A stretch of 18,549 nucleotides of DNA from DASRIA01 sp038203635 (GTDB lineage: Bacteria; Actinomycetota; Thermoleophilia; Solirubrobacterales; JBBDJG01): contig JBBRDT010000071.1 of NCBI GenBank assembly GCA_038203635.1, positions 1-18,549 of the forward strand, given 5' to 3'. Positions 5,896 to 13,137 of this stretch are shown here, in pieces. A model generated the notes under the pieces. It was not told the DNA's origin. It made no database searches and saw only the letters and a list, made by a program, of their open reading frames with translations. How positions within the stretch are numbered: the first letter of the stretch is position 1; each line of letters starts with the position of its first letter. The position numbers were made by a program, and so were the translations under genes.

Positions 5896-8187
5896 ATGCA
5901 GCAAGGCTGGACGGAGGCGCTGTCGGGACTTCTCGCGGGGGAGGACGAACGCCTGGTCACACAGGTGCACGAGGCCGGGCAGCCACCGGTCACGACGCCG
6001 ATCCCGGACGACCTGCACCCGCAGGTGCGCGAAGCCCTGATCGCGCGTGGGATCACCTCCCTGTACTCCCACCAGGCAGACGCCTGGGAGGCCGTGATGC
6101 GCCGCGGGCACACGATCGTCACGACCGGCACCGCGAGCGGCAAATCGCTGTGCTTCAACCTCCCCGTGCTGCACGTGCTGGCCGGCGACCCGCGCGCGCG
6201 GGCGCTCTACCTGTATCCGACCAAGGCCCTCGCCCAGGACCAGGCCCGGAGCCTGACGGAGCTCGGCACTCCCGCCCTCCACCACGCGATCTACGACGGC
6301 GACACGCCGCAGGAGGAGCGCCCGGCGATCCGCAAGCGTGCGAACGTGGTGCTGACGAACCCCGACATGCTGCACGTGGGCATCCTCCCCCACCACGCCG
6401 CCTGGGGGGACTTCCTCGCGAACCTGGCGCTCGTCGTCGTGGACGAGGCGCACGTGTACCGAGGCGTGTTCGGCTCGCACGTCGCCAACGTGCTGCGGCG
6501 CCTGCGCCGGCTGGCCGAGGCGTACGGGACCACGCCGCGGTTCGTCCTCACCTCGGCGACGATCGCCAACCCGCTCTCGCTCGCACAGGAGCTGACCGGG
6601 CTCGAGTTCGACCTCGTCGACCGCGACGGCTCCGAGCGCGGCGAACGCGAGGTCGTGATGTGCAATCCGCCGCTGATCGACGAGCGCACGATGAGACGCG
6701 CTTCGAGCCTGGGCGAGGCCGCGAGCCTGTTCGCCGACCTGGTCGCCGCCGAGGTGCGCACGATCTGCTTCGCGCGCAGCCGCCGCGCCGCCGAGCTGAT
6801 CTACCAGTTCGCGAGCAAGCGGCTGGAGGAGACCTCCGAACACGCCGGTCGCATCACCCCCTACCGCGCGGGCTACACGCCCCGCCAGCGTCGCGAGATC
6901 GAACGCGACCTCGCGAGCGGAGAACTGCTGGGAGTGGTCACCACCAATGCGCTCGAGCTGGGCATCGACATCGGCCACCTCGATGCGGCCATGTCGGTCA
7001 CGTTCCCCGGTACGGTGGCCAGCCTGCGCCAGCAATGGGGCCGCGCGGGCCGCACCGAACGCGGTGGGCTCGCCATGTACGTGGCCGGCGACGATGCGCT
7101 CGACCAGTTCTTCTGCCGCCACCCCGAGGAGTTCCTGGAACGGCCCGTGGAGGCCGCGATCCTGGACCACTGCTCCGAGATGATCTTTATGAACCACCTG
7201 TGCGTCGCCGCCTACGAGGGGCCGCTGGAGCCCGCCGACGAGGAGACGCTCGGACCCGGGATGGCGGCCGCCGCCGACCGCCTGGTCGCAGCCGGGAGGC
7301 TGCGCAAGCGCGGCGGGCGCTACCACCCCCGCGACTGGGAGTTCCCGGCGTCGAAGCTCTCGCTGCGCTCCGCCTCGCAGGACAGCTTCACGATCGTGGA
7401 GTCCGACGGTGGGGAGGTGATCGGCTTCGTCGAGGCCGAGCGCGCCTTCTCCACGGTCCATCCCGGCGCCGTGTACCTGCACATGGGCGAGCCCTACGAG
7501 GTCGAGGAGCTCGACATCGACGGTCGCCGCGCGCTCGTGCGGCCGGCCGAGGGTCACCACTACACGCAGCCCAAGATCGAGACCGAGACGTTCATCGAGG
7601 AGACCCGCGACGACCGTGACGCACTCGGCGTGGCACTGCGGTTCGGCGTCGTGTCGGTGATGCAGGAGGTCGTGGCCTTCCAGCGCAAGCGGATGTCCGA
7701 CCACGAGGTGATCGACCTCCAGACACTCGACCTGCCCGAACAGAACTTCGTCACGCAGGCGCTGTGGTACGAGCTGCCCGAGATGGTCGACGAGCTGCCG
7801 CTGCATGCGATGCTCGGTGCGCTGCACGCCGCGGAGCACTCCCAGATCGCAGTCCTTCCTCTCATTGCCATGTGCGACCGCTGGGACATCGGCGGCCTTT
7901 CGACCAACCTCCATCACCAGACCGGTGGCCCCACGATCTTCATCTACGACGGCCATCCGGGCGGTGTGGGCATCACGCGCCGCGGCTTCGACGAGTTCGA
8001 GCGGCTCGTGGGTGACGCGCGCCGTCTGATCGGCGAGTGTCCCTGCCAGGCGGGCTGCCCGTCGTGCGTGCAGTCGCCGAAGTGCGGCAACCTCAACGAG
8101 CCGCTGTCCAAGCGCGGCGCTCTCGACCTGATGGGCCGCATGCTGGGCGCTCGTAAACCCGACAGACGTCCAGTCGGACACAAATAG
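5896..8187 (+). CDS. DEAH superfamily 2 helicase with DUF1998/MZB domain (MrfA/SftH/Hrq1-like)
   Basis: This is a 763-residue ATP-dependent DNA helicase of the family that includes mycobacterial SftH, Bacillus MrfA (YprA) and yeast Hrq1. These are 3'-5' translocases linked to DNA damage repair. Motifs in order are the Walker A loop GTASGKS (78-84), DEAH (183-186), a motif III SAT in LTSATIA, and the arginine finger in QQWGRAGRT. The C-terminal DUF1998 region carries a cysteine cluster (C715, C717, C721, C724, C730) expected to bind zinc. The ATG at 5896 is chosen because TACTGT lies eight bases upstream; an ATG at 5851 would overlap the gpgS start. The partner exonuclease of Bacillus, MrfB, is not next to it, so it acts alone here or with an unlinked partner. 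Confidence 0.93.
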   Translation: MQQGWTEALSGLLAGEDERLVTQVHEAGQPPVTTPIPDDLHPQVREALIARGITSLYSHQADAWEAVMRRGHTIVTTGTASGKSLCFNLPVLHVLAGDPRARALYLYPTKALAQDQARSLTELGTPALHHAIYDGDTPQEERPAIRKRANVVLTNPDMLHVGILPHHAAWGDFLANLALVVVDEAHVYRGVFGSHVANVLRRLRRLAEAYGTTPRFVLTSATIANPLSLAQELTGLEFDLVDRDGSERGEREVVMCNPPLIDERTMRRASSLGEAASLFADLVAAEVRTICFARSRRAAELIYQFASKRLEETSEHAGRITPYRAGYTPRQRREIERDLASGELLGVVTTNALELGIDIGHLDAAMSVTFPGTVASLRQQWGRAGRTERGGLAMYVAGDDALDQFFCRHPEEFLERPVEAAILDHCSEMIFMNHLCVAAYEGPLEPADEETLGPGMAAAADRLVAAGRLRKRGGRYHPRDWEFPASKLSLRSASQDSFTIVESDGGEVIGFVEAERAFSTVHPGAVYLHMGEPYEVEELDIDGRRALVRPAEGHHYTQPKIETETFIEETRDDRDALGVALRFGVVSVMQEVVAFQRKRMSDHEVIDLQTLDLPEQNFVTQALWYELPEMVDELPLHAMLGALHAAEHSQIAVLPLIAMCDRWDIGGLSTNLHHQTGGPTIFIYDGHPGGVGITRRGFDEFERLVGDARRLIGECPCQAGCPSCVQSPKCGNLNEPLSKRGALDLMGRMLGARKPDRRPVGHK

Positions 8188-8231
8188 CCCTCAACAAATC
8201 TCGTAGCCCTACCGAAACCGCACTGAGACGC

Positions 8232-8240
8232 AAGGAGGTG
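8232..8240 (+). promoter_or_regulatory. Strong Shine-Dalgarno AAGGAGGTG
   Basis: AAGGAGGTG lies nine bases (from the end of AGGAGG) before the GTG at 8248 and fixes that start. It is the best ribosome-binding site at the start of any annotated gene in the window and contrasts with the leaderless-looking neighbours. No clear -10 box is seen in the 60 bp upstream. Confidence 0.85.
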
Positions 8241-8247
8241 TCTCTAG

Positions 8248-9168
8248 GTGCACGGCAGGGTCGCTGGCACTCTCGTGGGCGTTATCGCCCTATTCATCGC
8301 AGTTCCCGCCCACGCCCAGAGCGTGGTGCCGCCCGATCCGATCGAGCAGCCCGGACAGCAGGAGCTGCCGACGGCTGGCACCGGCGCGGAGGGAGGCGGC
8401 ATCGGCTCCGTCCCGGCGGGTGCTCCGACAGGGCGTCCCCAGCTCACGCTCTTCAACGTCTCCCCGTCGGGGGTGTCCCCCGCGGTGAGCGGCACCATCG
8501 TGCGCTTTCAGGTGCGCGACCGCGCGCGCAGGGTGCGCGTGCGTCTTGCCTTCATCAGCCTGGTCGATCGCACCACCTACCGCGTGAACCTCGGCGGCCG
8601 GCGCACCGGGCGCCTGCAGACCTACTCCTGGGCCCGCAACGTTCCGGCCGGCTCATACCGCGTCCGCATCACGGCCCGCAACCCACGCGGGAAGAAGGCC
8701 GTGCGCAGCACGACCATGCAGGTCGCCACCCCGGCCCCGCTGAACGCGGGCGTGCATCGCTTCCCGCTCGCCGGAGCGTTCTCGTGGGGCGGCAGCGGCA
8801 GCCGCTTCGGCGCCGCGCGCAACGGCCACCGGCACCAGGGACAGGACCTCGCGGCCGCGGAGGGCACCCCGCTCGTCGCGGTCGTCACCGGCACGATCTC
8901 GTGGCGCGCATACCAGTCCGGCGGCGCCGGTCACTACCTCGTGCTCGACTCGGACACCGAGGACTACAACTACGTCTACATGCACCTCCAGTCGGGGAGC
9001 CTGCTGGTAGGCAAGGGCGACCGCGTGGCTGTCGGGGATCACATCGCGAACGTGGGCAACACCGGCAGCGCCGAGGGTCCCCACCTGCACTTCGAGATCT
9101 GGGACGGCCCGTGGTACGCGGGCGGCCACCCGGTCGATCCGTACCCGTTCCTGAAGTCCTGGGAGTAG
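8248..9168 (+). CDS. Secreted M23-family metallopeptidase
   Basis: This 306-residue exported LytM-type zinc endopeptidase is expected to cut peptide cross-links in the cell wall, or to be a non-peptidase activator. Residues 1-23 form a signal peptide with a hydrophobic core and an AHA cleavage site before QS. A proline/glycine-rich linker (about 25-65) leads to a beta-rich, Arg-rich segment (about 70-155) of unknown role. The M23 domain follows (about 170-300). The zinc-site motif HQGQD (H196, D200), the central YMHL and the HLH motif (H279, H281) are all present, so it should be catalytically competent. The GTG start is supported by an excellent Shine-Dalgarno. It stands alone between the helicase and tRNA-Phe. 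Confidence 0.93.
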   Translation: MHGRVAGTLVGVIALFIAVPAHAQSVVPPDPIEQPGQQELPTAGTGAEGGGIGSVPAGAPTGRPQLTLFNVSPSGVSPAVSGTIVRFQVRDRARRVRVRLAFISLVDRTTYRVNLGGRRTGRLQTYSWARNVPAGSYRVRITARNPRGKKAVRSTTMQVATPAPLNAGVHRFPLAGAFSWGGSGSRFGAARNGHRHQGQDLAAAEGTPLVAVVTGTISWRAYQSGGAGHYLVLDSDTEDYNYVYMHLQSGSLLVGKGDRVAVGDHIANVGNTGSAEGPHLHFEIWDGPWYAGGHPVDPYPFLKSWE

Positions 9169-9177
9169 GCCCGCCGC

Positions 9178-9183
9178 TACCAT
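9178..9183 (+). promoter_or_regulatory. Possible -10 box of tRNA-Phe
   Basis: TACCAT lies ten bases before the first base of the mature tRNA and fits the TANNNT pattern seen at other promoters here. It would give a precursor with a leader of only a few bases. No -35 is obvious. Confidence 0.4.
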
Positions 9184-9193
9184 TCGCCGGCGC

Positions 9194-9266
9194 GGCGAGG
9201 TAGCTCAGTCGGTAGAGCACACGACTGAAAATCGTGGTGTCGCCAGTTCGATTCTGGCCCTCGCCA
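9194..9266 (+). tRNA. tRNA-Phe (anticodon GAA)
   Basis: A complete 73-nt cloverleaf is present. The acceptor stem GGCGAGG pairs with CCTCGCC, the D-arm stem is GCTC/GAGC, and the anticodon stem CACGA/TCGTG encloses loop CTGAAAA with anticodon GAA. The T-arm is GCCAG/CTGGC around TTCGATT, and the discriminator is A. The CCA end is not encoded. No integrase gene or direct repeat of the tRNA 3' end is seen nearby, so there is no sign of use as an attachment site. Confidence 0.98.
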
Positions 9267-9305
9267 TCCGAAGGACCACCTGATGCTGCGGTCACGCGTT
9301 GGCCG

Positions 9306-9318
9306 TACGCTTGTGGTG
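9306..9318 (+). promoter_or_regulatory. Leaderless-type -10 box of the response regulator gene
   Basis: TACGCT (9306-9311) sits seven bases before the ATG at 9319. No Shine-Dalgarno is present. This selects 9319 over the in-frame ATG at 9283, which lies upstream of the box and would add 12 residues not typical of receiver domains. Confidence 0.55.
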
Positions 9319-9993
9319 ATGCCTCCCATCGCGAGCGCCGGGGTTTGCGAGGACGACGACGAACTGCGCGGCGTCGTGCGGCGTGCGCTGGAAGGCGACG
9401 GTTTCGCGGTGCGGGCGACGGCCTCGGGCGCCGAGGCGGTTCGCAGCTTCGGCGAGGATCCACCGGACGTGCTCGTGCTCGACATCGGCCTGCCCGATGC
9501 TGACGGGCGCGACGTGTGCCAGGCGCTGCGGGCGCGTGGCGTCACGGCGCCGGTGCTGTTCCTCACCGCGCGCGATGCGCTCACCGATCGGTTGAGCGGC
9601 TTTCATGCGGGTGGCGACGATTACCTCACCAAGCCGTTCGCGCTGGCCGAGCTGTTGGTCCGCGTCCACGCGCTGGTACGCCGCGGTGGCGGCGACGGCG
9701 CCCTGCGCGCGCCGTCCGGACTGCTCCTCGACCCGGCCGGCCACTCTGCCAGCTATGGCGACCGCGAGATCGCCCTGACGCCGACCGAGTTTCGGCTGCT
9801 CGCCGCGCTCGCCGCGAGCCCGGGCGCGGTCGTGCGGCGCGCGACGCTCGTCGCCACGGGATGGCCCGACGGGGCCGTGGTCCACGACAACACGCTGGAC
9901 GCCTACCTGGCGCGAATCCGCCGCAAGCTGCGCGACAGCGGCGCGCCCGATGTGATCGAGACGACTCGCGGCGTCGGCTACCGCCTGCGATGA
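9319..9993 (+). CDS. OmpR-family response regulator
   Basis: This 224-residue two-component response regulator has an N-terminal receiver domain (about 7-117) and a C-terminal OmpR/PhoB winged-helix DNA-binding domain (about 125-222). The acidic pocket is in EDDDE (D12, D13), the phosphoacceptor is D55 in LVLDIGLPD, and the conserved lysine is in YLTKPF. The C-terminus shows the expected LTPTEFRLL and TTRGVGYRL segments. Its stop overlaps the histidine kinase start (ATGA), giving a coupled pair. The regulated genes are not known. The membrane protein gene immediately after the kinase is a possible target, but it has its own promoter-like box. Confidence 0.96.
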   Translation: MPPIASAGVCEDDDELRGVVRRALEGDGFAVRATASGAEAVRSFGEDPPDVLVLDIGLPDADGRDVCQALRARGVTAPVLFLTARDALTDRLSGFHAGGDDYLTKPFALAELLVRVHALVRRGGGDGALRAPSGLLLDPAGHSASYGDREIALTPTEFRLLAALAASPGAVVRRATLVATGWPDGAVVHDNTLDAYLARIRRKLRDSGAPDVIETTRGVGYRLR

Positions 9994-11324
9994 GCTTCCG
10001 CCACCGGCTGCTGCTCACATCGCTCGCCACGCTCGTTGTCGGGCTCGGTGGGCTGCTCGTCATGGGCAACGTCCTGCTGGACCGCCGAGTCGACAGCGAG
10101 ATCAAGAGCCTGCTGCGCGGTCGCGCCGATGCGCAGGTCGCCGCGCTCGACGTCACGCCAACGGCGGTGCGGGTCCGCGAGTCCCCGAACGACACGCTGC
10201 TGGACCGGCGGTCGTGGGTCCTCGACGCCAACCGCGTCGTCGAACGCCCCCACGGCGTCACCCCGCAGCTGGACCGCGCCGCCGTCGCCCTGGGGCGCAA
10301 ACGCCGCTCCGCCGAGCAGAGCGGCCCGAACCAGACACGCCTGCTCGCGGTGCCGGTCTCCGCGCCCGGTGCCGGCGGCGCGCGCGGCGCCGTAGTCGTC
10401 GCGCTGTCGGTCCGGCCGCTGGAGCGGCTCGAGCAGGAGGTGCTGCTCGGGTCGCTCGTCGTCGTCGCCCTGATCCTGCTCGGAGGAGGTCTGGCACTCC
10501 GCAGCGCCGTCAACGGCGCGCTGCGCCCGGTCGCGCAGATGACCGCCAGCGCGGAGGACTGGGGCGCCCACGACCTCGATCGCCGCTTCGACCTCGGGCA
10601 CCCACGCGACGAGCTCACCGGCCTCGCTGCGACCCTCGACCATCTGCTCGCCCGGATCGCCGCCTCGCGGCGCCACGAGCAGCGCTTCGCGAGCGAGATG
10701 GCGCACGAGCTGCGCACGCCGCTGGCCGGGCTGCGCGCACGGGCCGAGCTCGCCCTGGGAGCGCGAGGCGCAGGCGCCGAGGCCGAGCGCGACGCCGCGC
10801 TGCGCACGATCGTCGACCAGTCAGACAACCTCAACCGCACCATCGAAGCGCTGCTCGCGCTCGCCCGGCAGGAGCTCGACCCGGCGGCAGGAGCAGTCGA
10901 CCTTGCGGCCGTCGCCGCCGAGTTCCACGACGTCGACATCGTCGCCCCGCCCACGCTACCGCGGGCCGAGGGCGAGGTGGACGTCGTGCACCGCGCCCTC
11001 GCGCCCCTGGTCGACAACGCCCGGCGCCACGCGCACTCCCGCGTGGCGATCGAGCTGTCCGCCGACGCCGGTCGCGTCCGCGCCGCGGTGCGCGACGACG
11101 GCCCGGGCCTGGACCCGCAGCTCGGCGAGCGCGCCTTCGACCCGGGCGTCCGCGGCCCCGGCGCGACGCAGGGCACCGCCGGGCTCGGGCTGCCGCTCGC
11201 CCGGCGCCTGGCCCGTTCCTGCGGGGGCGACGTCGTCGTCGGTGACGGGCCGGGCGGCTGCTTCGTGCTCGTCCTGCCTGTCGTGGGCGGGACGGAGCCG
11301 GACGCGCCGCACGCAGTCAGGTAG
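9990..11324 (+). CDS. Sensor histidine kinase
   Basis: This is a 444-residue membrane-bound histidine kinase, partner of the preceding regulator. A first transmembrane helix (about 7-29) and a second (about 149-172) flank an extracytoplasmic sensor region of about 120 residues with no recognisable fold. A HAMP linker follows, then the HisKA dimerisation domain with the H-box SEMAHELRTPL, where the phosphorylated histidine is H239. The HATPase domain has an N-box in LVDNARRHA, G1 in DDGPGLD and a GLGLPLARRL G2 segment. The ATG at 9990 overlaps the regulator stop by four bases. The stimulus cannot be deduced. Confidence 0.95.
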   Translation: MSFRHRLLLTSLATLVVGLGGLLVMGNVLLDRRVDSEIKSLLRGRADAQVAALDVTPTAVRVRESPNDTLLDRRSWVLDANRVVERPHGVTPQLDRAAVALGRKRRSAEQSGPNQTRLLAVPVSAPGAGGARGAVVVALSVRPLERLEQEVLLGSLVVVALILLGGGLALRSAVNGALRPVAQMTASAEDWGAHDLDRRFDLGHPRDELTGLAATLDHLLARIAASRRHEQRFASEMAHELRTPLAGLRARAELALGARGAGAEAERDAALRTIVDQSDNLNRTIEALLALARQELDPAAGAVDLAAVAAEFHDVDIVAPPTLPRAEGEVDVVHRALAPLVDNARRHAHSRVAIELSADAGRVRAAVRDDGPGLDPQLGERAFDPGVRGPGATQGTAGLGLPLARRLARSCGGDVVVGDGPGGCFVLVLPVVGGTEPDAPHAVR

Positions 11325-11341
11325 CTGCAAGGTCCCATTCG

Positions 11342-11354
11342 TAGCCTGGGGTTC
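11342..11354 (+). promoter_or_regulatory. Leaderless-type -10 box of the membrane protein gene
   Basis: TAGCCT (11342-11347) is seven bases before the ATG at 11355, in a 30-bp gap after the histidine kinase. No Shine-Dalgarno is seen. This suggests the membrane protein has its own promoter in addition to any read-through from the kinase. Confidence 0.5.
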
Positions 11355-12218
11355 ATGACAACGATCAGCGAAGCACCCCACGCCCGCTCCCTCGGCCGCA
11401 CGATGCTGAACAAGGTGCCCGAGGTGACTCTGTTCTTCTGGATCATCAAGATCATGTGCACCACGGTTGGGGAGACCGCGGCGGACTACCTCAACGTCGA
11501 CCTCGGTTTCGGGCTGACGAAAACCACCTATGTGACCGGCGCGCTGCTGGCCGCGCTGCTGGTCGCCCAGTTCCGGCTGCGCCGCTACGTGCCGGCCGTG
11601 TACTGGTCGGTCGTCGTCGTCATCAGCGTCTTCGGCACGCTCATCACCGACAACATGACCGACCGCTACAACGTGCCGCTGACCACCAGCACTCCGATCT
11701 TCGCGGCTGTCCTGGTCGTGGTGTTCGCCACCTGGTACTCGTTCGAGCGAACGCTGTCGATCCACTCGATCGTCACGACCCGCCGCGAGTCCTTTTATTG
11801 GTTGGCGATCCTTGTCACCTTCGCACTCGGTACCGCGGCGGGCGATCTGGTCGGTGAGCAGTACTCCCTCGGCTACGGCCCGTCCATTGCGATCTGGGGC
11901 TGTGCGATCGCCGCGATCACGGCCGCTCACTTCGGGCTCAAGGCCAACGCGGTGGCCACGTTCTGGTTCGCCTACATCCTGACCCGCCCGCTGGGCGCGT
12001 CGATCGGCGACTTCATGTCCCAGCACAGTCACAAGTACGGCGGCCTCGGCCTCGGGACCACCGACACGAGCTACATCTTCCTCGGATGCATCCTCGCGCT
12101 CGTCGTTTACCTCAGCCTCACCAAGAAGGACCAGACCCCGCCCGAGCTCGTCGAGAAAGAGCTCGCCCACGGCCACGGAATGCTCGGCCGGCTCTACCCG
12201 GCACAGCAGGAGGCCTGA
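11355..12218 (+). CDS. Polytopic membrane protein with four internal repeats (COG4705-like)
   Basis: This 287-residue integral membrane protein has about eight hydrophobic segments. It resembles uncharacterised bacterial membrane proteins grouped as COG4705; no function is known to me. The pattern aromatic-W, nine residues, G, four residues, D recurs exactly four times: W29-G39-D44, W84-G94-D99, W149-G159-D164 and W204-G214-D219. The offsets between repeats are 55, 65 and 55, meaning a 120-residue duplication of an already duplicated unit. The first repeat contains the distinctive TTVGETAAD stretch. Each repeat places an aspartate at or near the end of a helix, which suggests a transporter or channel-like fold, but this is inference. 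It follows a two-component system and ends before a strong hairpin. Confidence 0.85.
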   Translation: MTTISEAPHARSLGRTMLNKVPEVTLFFWIIKIMCTTVGETAADYLNVDLGFGLTKTTYVTGALLAALLVAQFRLRRYVPAVYWSVVVVISVFGTLITDNMTDRYNVPLTTSTPIFAAVLVVVFATWYSFERTLSIHSIVTTRRESFYWLAILVTFALGTAAGDLVGEQYSLGYGPSIAIWGCAIAAITAAHFGLKANAVATFWFAYILTRPLGASIGDFMSQHSHKYGGLGLGTTDTSYIFLGCILALVVYLSLTKKDQTPPELVEKELAHGHGMLGRLYPAQQEA

Positions 12219-12230
12219 CCCCACACGCGG

Positions 12231-12267
12231 AGGTGAGGCGCCGCAGGGATTCAGCGGCGCCTCACCT
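12231..12267. terminator. Bidirectional intrinsic-type hairpin, 14-bp perfect stem
   Basis: AGGTGAGGCGCCGC (12231-12244) and GCGGCGCCTCACCT (12254-12267) pair perfectly over 14 bp around a 9-base loop. It lies in the 64-bp gap between two convergent genes. There is no U-run, as is common for actinobacterial terminators. Its position suggests it stops transcription from both sides. Confidence 0.85.
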
Positions 12268-12282
12268 GTCGCAGCCGGCGTC

Positions 12283-13053
12283 CTACGCCGCGCTCGATTC
12301 GGAGAAGCGCAGGGACGCCGGGGTCGTCAGCTGCTCCCCGGTCTCGAGCAGCGTCTTGAGCGCGGACAGGATCATCGGCCAGCCGCCGTAGAGCTCACCG
12401 TGCGCATCCTCGCGCAGCTCGTCGTGGGTCACGGTCAGCCGGCACGAGTCGCCGACCGGCTCGATCTCGTAGGTGACCCGCGAGATCCCCTCCTGCTTCA
12501 CCTCGTCGCTCCAGAGCGCCTGCATGCTCTGGACGAGCCGCCGCGGCGGGTCGACCTCCAGGTTCTCGCCCTCGACCCAGACCCCGGTGCCGTCCGGGCT
12601 CGTGGACTCGTAGCGCGACCCCGTCTTCCAGTCAGATGACACGCTGATGCCGAACGAATACTGCCGCCGCAGCTCGCCGTCGGTGAGCGCCTCCCACAGG
12701 CGCTCCGGCGTCGTCTTGATGTAGATCTCGTAGACCTTCTCCATTGTGTCCTCCTCGATGGTTTTCTTCAGCCCGCTGAGCGCTGCGGCCCAGGGCTCGG
12801 CGTACTTGCTCACCCACCGGTCGTGGACGAGCCGGATCGGGACGGGGTTCAGGAAATGGAGCTTCTCGCGCCCGCGCCGCTTCGTGACGACAAGGCCCGC
12901 CTCCTCGAGCAGCCTCAGGTGCTTCATCACGCCGAAGCGGGTCATCGGCAACCGCCGCTCGAGCGCGCTGAGCGTCTGCCCGTCCTCCTTGAACAGCGCG
13001 TCGAGGAGGCTGCGGCGTGTCGGGTCGGCGAGGGCCTTGAACACGGCGTCCAT
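12283..13053 (-). CDS. ArsR-family regulator fused to SRPBCC (AHSA1-like) domain
   Basis: This is a 256-residue fusion. Residues 1-95 are an ArsR/SmtB winged helix, opening with MDAVFKALADPTRR and with a recognition region around TRFGVMKHLRLLEEAGLV. No metal-site cysteine cluster is visible, so the inducer is probably not a metal. Residues 104-250 are an SRPBCC/AHSA1 hydrophobic-cavity domain that may bind a small ligand. In many genomes these two are separate, overlapping genes. Here the joint at M104 still carries a perfect Shine-Dalgarno, so a shorter SRPBCC-only protein may also be made. The ATG at 13053 is preferred to an ATG at 13089 because a -35/-10 pair with a palindromic operator lies between them. 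Confidence 0.9.
   Translation of the reverse strand: MDAVFKALADPTRRSLLDALFKEDGQTLSALERRLPMTRFGVMKHLRLLEEAGLVVTKRRGREKLHFLNPVPIRLVHDRWVSKYAEPWAAALSGLKKTIEEDTMEKVYEIYIKTTPERLWEALTDGELRRQYSFGISVSSDWKTGSRYESTSPDGTGVWVEGENLEVDPPRRLVQSMQALWSDEVKQEGISRVTYEIEPVGDSCRLTVTHDELREDAHGELYGGWPMILSALKTLLETGEQLTTPASLRFSESSAA
12744..12756 (-). promoter_or_regulatory. Internal Shine-Dalgarno and start inside the ArsR-SRPBCC gene
   Basis: On the minus strand GAGGAGG (12756-12750), then five bases (ACACA), then ATG (12744-12742) lie in frame at the domain junction. Starting there would yield a 153-residue SRPBCC protein. It is either an active internal start or a relic of a formerly separate gene. Confidence 0.6.
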
Positions 13054-13089
13054 GGCGGGATGATAGGTGACCTTTTGGTCACTTGTCAA
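13054..13089 (-). promoter_or_regulatory. Promoter of the ArsR-SRPBCC gene with overlapping palindromic operator
   Basis: Read on the minus strand, TTGACA (13089-13084), an 18-bp spacer and TATCAT (13065-13060) precede the ATG at 13053 by six bases, so the mRNA should be nearly leaderless. The spacer contains a perfect 16-bp palindrome at 13067-13082, GTGACC-TTTT-GGTCAC. Its position between -35 and -10 is ideal for autorepression by the ArsR domain. Confidence 0.8.
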
Positions 13090-13118
13090 ATGCCCCCCGC
13101 GGCCGGTCGCTTCCGGGC

Positions 13119-13137
13119 TAGTATCCGCTCAGAGGAG
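13119..13137 (+). promoter_or_regulatory. -10-like box and start region of the TetR gene
   Basis: TAGTAT (13119-13124) lies thirteen bases before the ATG at 13138. A purine-rich AGAGGAG directly abuts the ATG, too close for an ideal Shine-Dalgarno. No -35 is clear. The divergent ArsR-SRPBCC promoter ends 29 bp upstream of this box, so the palindrome there could also influence this gene. Confidence 0.4.

Noticed and set aside
4947..7619. An 890-codon open frame on the plus strand crossing gpgS and the helicase
   Set aside because: It is antisense to gpgS and then out of frame with the helicase. The translation is Arg/Pro/Gly/Ala-rich with no motif, typical of high-GC shadow frames.
5887..8181. 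A 764-codon open frame antisense to the whole helicase
   Set aside because: The sense strand has a full helicase motif set. The antisense frame mirrors its codon bias and shows no recognisable domain.
8188..8247. A c-di-AMP (ydaO-type) riboswitch before the M23 peptidase, as seen before some actinobacterial wall hydrolases
   Set aside because: The gap is only 60 bp, too short for that class, and no matching structure is visible.
9194..9266. tRNA-Phe as an integration site for a mobile element
   Set aside because: No integrase, no direct repeat of the tRNA 3' end and no change in gene character are seen on either side.
9626..11464. A 612-codon open frame antisense to the response regulator and histidine kinase
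   Set aside because: The translation is low-complexity Ser/Arg/Ala-rich, and both sense genes are unambiguous.
12231..12267. The 14-bp inverted repeat as a transposon end or regulatory operator
   Set aside because: It is a single hairpin between two convergent genes, exactly where a bidirectional terminator belongs; there is no transposase or target duplication.
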